A stretch of DNA of 64,000 nt from CAYRVX01 sp964427875 (GTDB lineage: Bacteria; Planctomycetota; Phycisphaerae; SM23-33), in contig CAYRVX010000028.1 in assembly GCA_964427875.1 (NCBI GenBank), positions 1 to 64,000 of the forward strand, read 5' to 3'. The translations under genes were made by a program, and so were the position numbers. Below, piece by piece: positions 63,739 through 64,000 of this stretch (positions are counted from its first letter, which is position 1; each line of letters starts with the position of its first letter). Below the pieces are notes generated by a model. The model was not told the DNA's origin. It made no database searches and worked only from the letters and a program-made list of their open reading frames with translations.

Positions 63739-64000
63739 TCAGATCTCGACGCTGACGCGCTTGATCCTGGCCAGGTCGGCCACGCCGAGCCCCAGCTCGG
63801 CCGCCCGGCCAATGTGGAGCGGGTCGTTGTGAGGCTTTTGCATGCCATTCTCGCGCCGCTTGGCCATGATGATGTCCTCGAGCGTCGCGTCCAGGGCCAC
63901 CGGGTCAACCGACGCGATGACGCCGTGGTAGTCCCACCGCGCCCGGGACGAGTAGCCGGGCCCGCGGTCGTACTGGCCGTACAGCGCGTCGGCGATGCAG
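63739..64000 (-). CDS. DUF362-family protein, C-terminal end (cut by window)
   Basis: The last 86 residues of a minus-strand gene whose start lies beyond the right edge. The phrases GVIASVDPVALDATLEDIIM and PLHIGRAAELGLGVADLARI are the C-terminal signature of DUF362 proteins, many of which carry Fe-S clusters and act in redox or cofactor metabolism. The visible part has no Fe-S motif. It ends 259 bases upstream of the TPR gene start. Confidence 0.85.
   Translation of the reverse strand, partial: CIADALYGQYDRGPGYSSRARWDYHGVIASVDPVALDATLEDIIMAKRRENGMQKPHNDPLHIGRAAELGLGVADLARIKRVSVEI

Overview
The window is high-GC and was read without database searches. It most resembles a Planctomycetota genome, probably Phycisphaerae-like. 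The reasons are a secreted protein carrying the N-terminal sorting motif MEPRLLLSA, a Tat-exported sulfatase and Gfo/Idh oxidoreductase, CRTAC1/FG-GAP and DUF4838 secreted proteins, many TPR proteins, and a bacterial-microcompartment gene pair. No rRNA, tRNA, CRISPR array or intact insertion sequence was found. Both edges cut genes: the antiporter subunit at the left and a DUF362 protein at the right.

Layout. 1-6776 is a compact complex-I/Ech/Mbx-like operon: antiporter subunit, NuoH, NuoB, NuoC, a MIP18/DUF59 protein, NuoD, and a NuoI ferredoxin fused to a GltD/NfnB-type flavin oxidoreductase. It has no NuoEFG in view, and its NuoD lacks the NiFe cysteine motifs. 6777-10538 is a damaged stretch of 5'- or 3'-truncated pieces (heparinase-like, two DUF4838 N-termini, a TPR tail) with two perfect inverted repeats at its left end; it is either a gene graveyard or an assembly chimera. 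10900-14341 carries hisI and a KtrB/KtrA potassium uptake pair in which KtrB has a duplicated N-terminal membrane unit. 14433-16051 (minus) carries rpiB and a Sua5/low-molecular-weight phosphatase fusion.

16215-22495 holds a PA14/PKD/TPR secreted protein and a plus-strand run of HAD phosphatase, LolC/MacB-like permease, LolD-like ATPase, VTT membrane protein and LolA-like protein. 22564-31827 is a minus-strand run: methyltransferase, GT39-like glycosyltransferase, DUF4838, Tat Gfo/Idh oxidoreductase, secreted beta-propeller, CRTAC1 protein. 32060-42918 is a surface-glycan locus: two GT2 enzymes, DUF2304, GalE, a GHMP sugar kinase, a polysialyltransferase-like enzyme, a NeuA-HAD fusion, NeuB, a pyruvyltransferase-like protein and a Wzx-type flippase. 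Together these point to a nonulosonic (sialic-type) acid made, activated, transferred and exported.

43193-50416 carries a sulfatase, two proteins of uncertain role and a GH35 beta-galactosidase. 50634-56227 carries an HU-like protein, a PduS/PduT microcompartment redox pair, a small PIN/HEPN accessory cluster and a conserved unknown protein. 56275-64000 is all minus strand: a giant MEPRLLLSA protein with PKD and RTX-like repeats, GlmS, a TPR protein and the end of a DUF362 protein.
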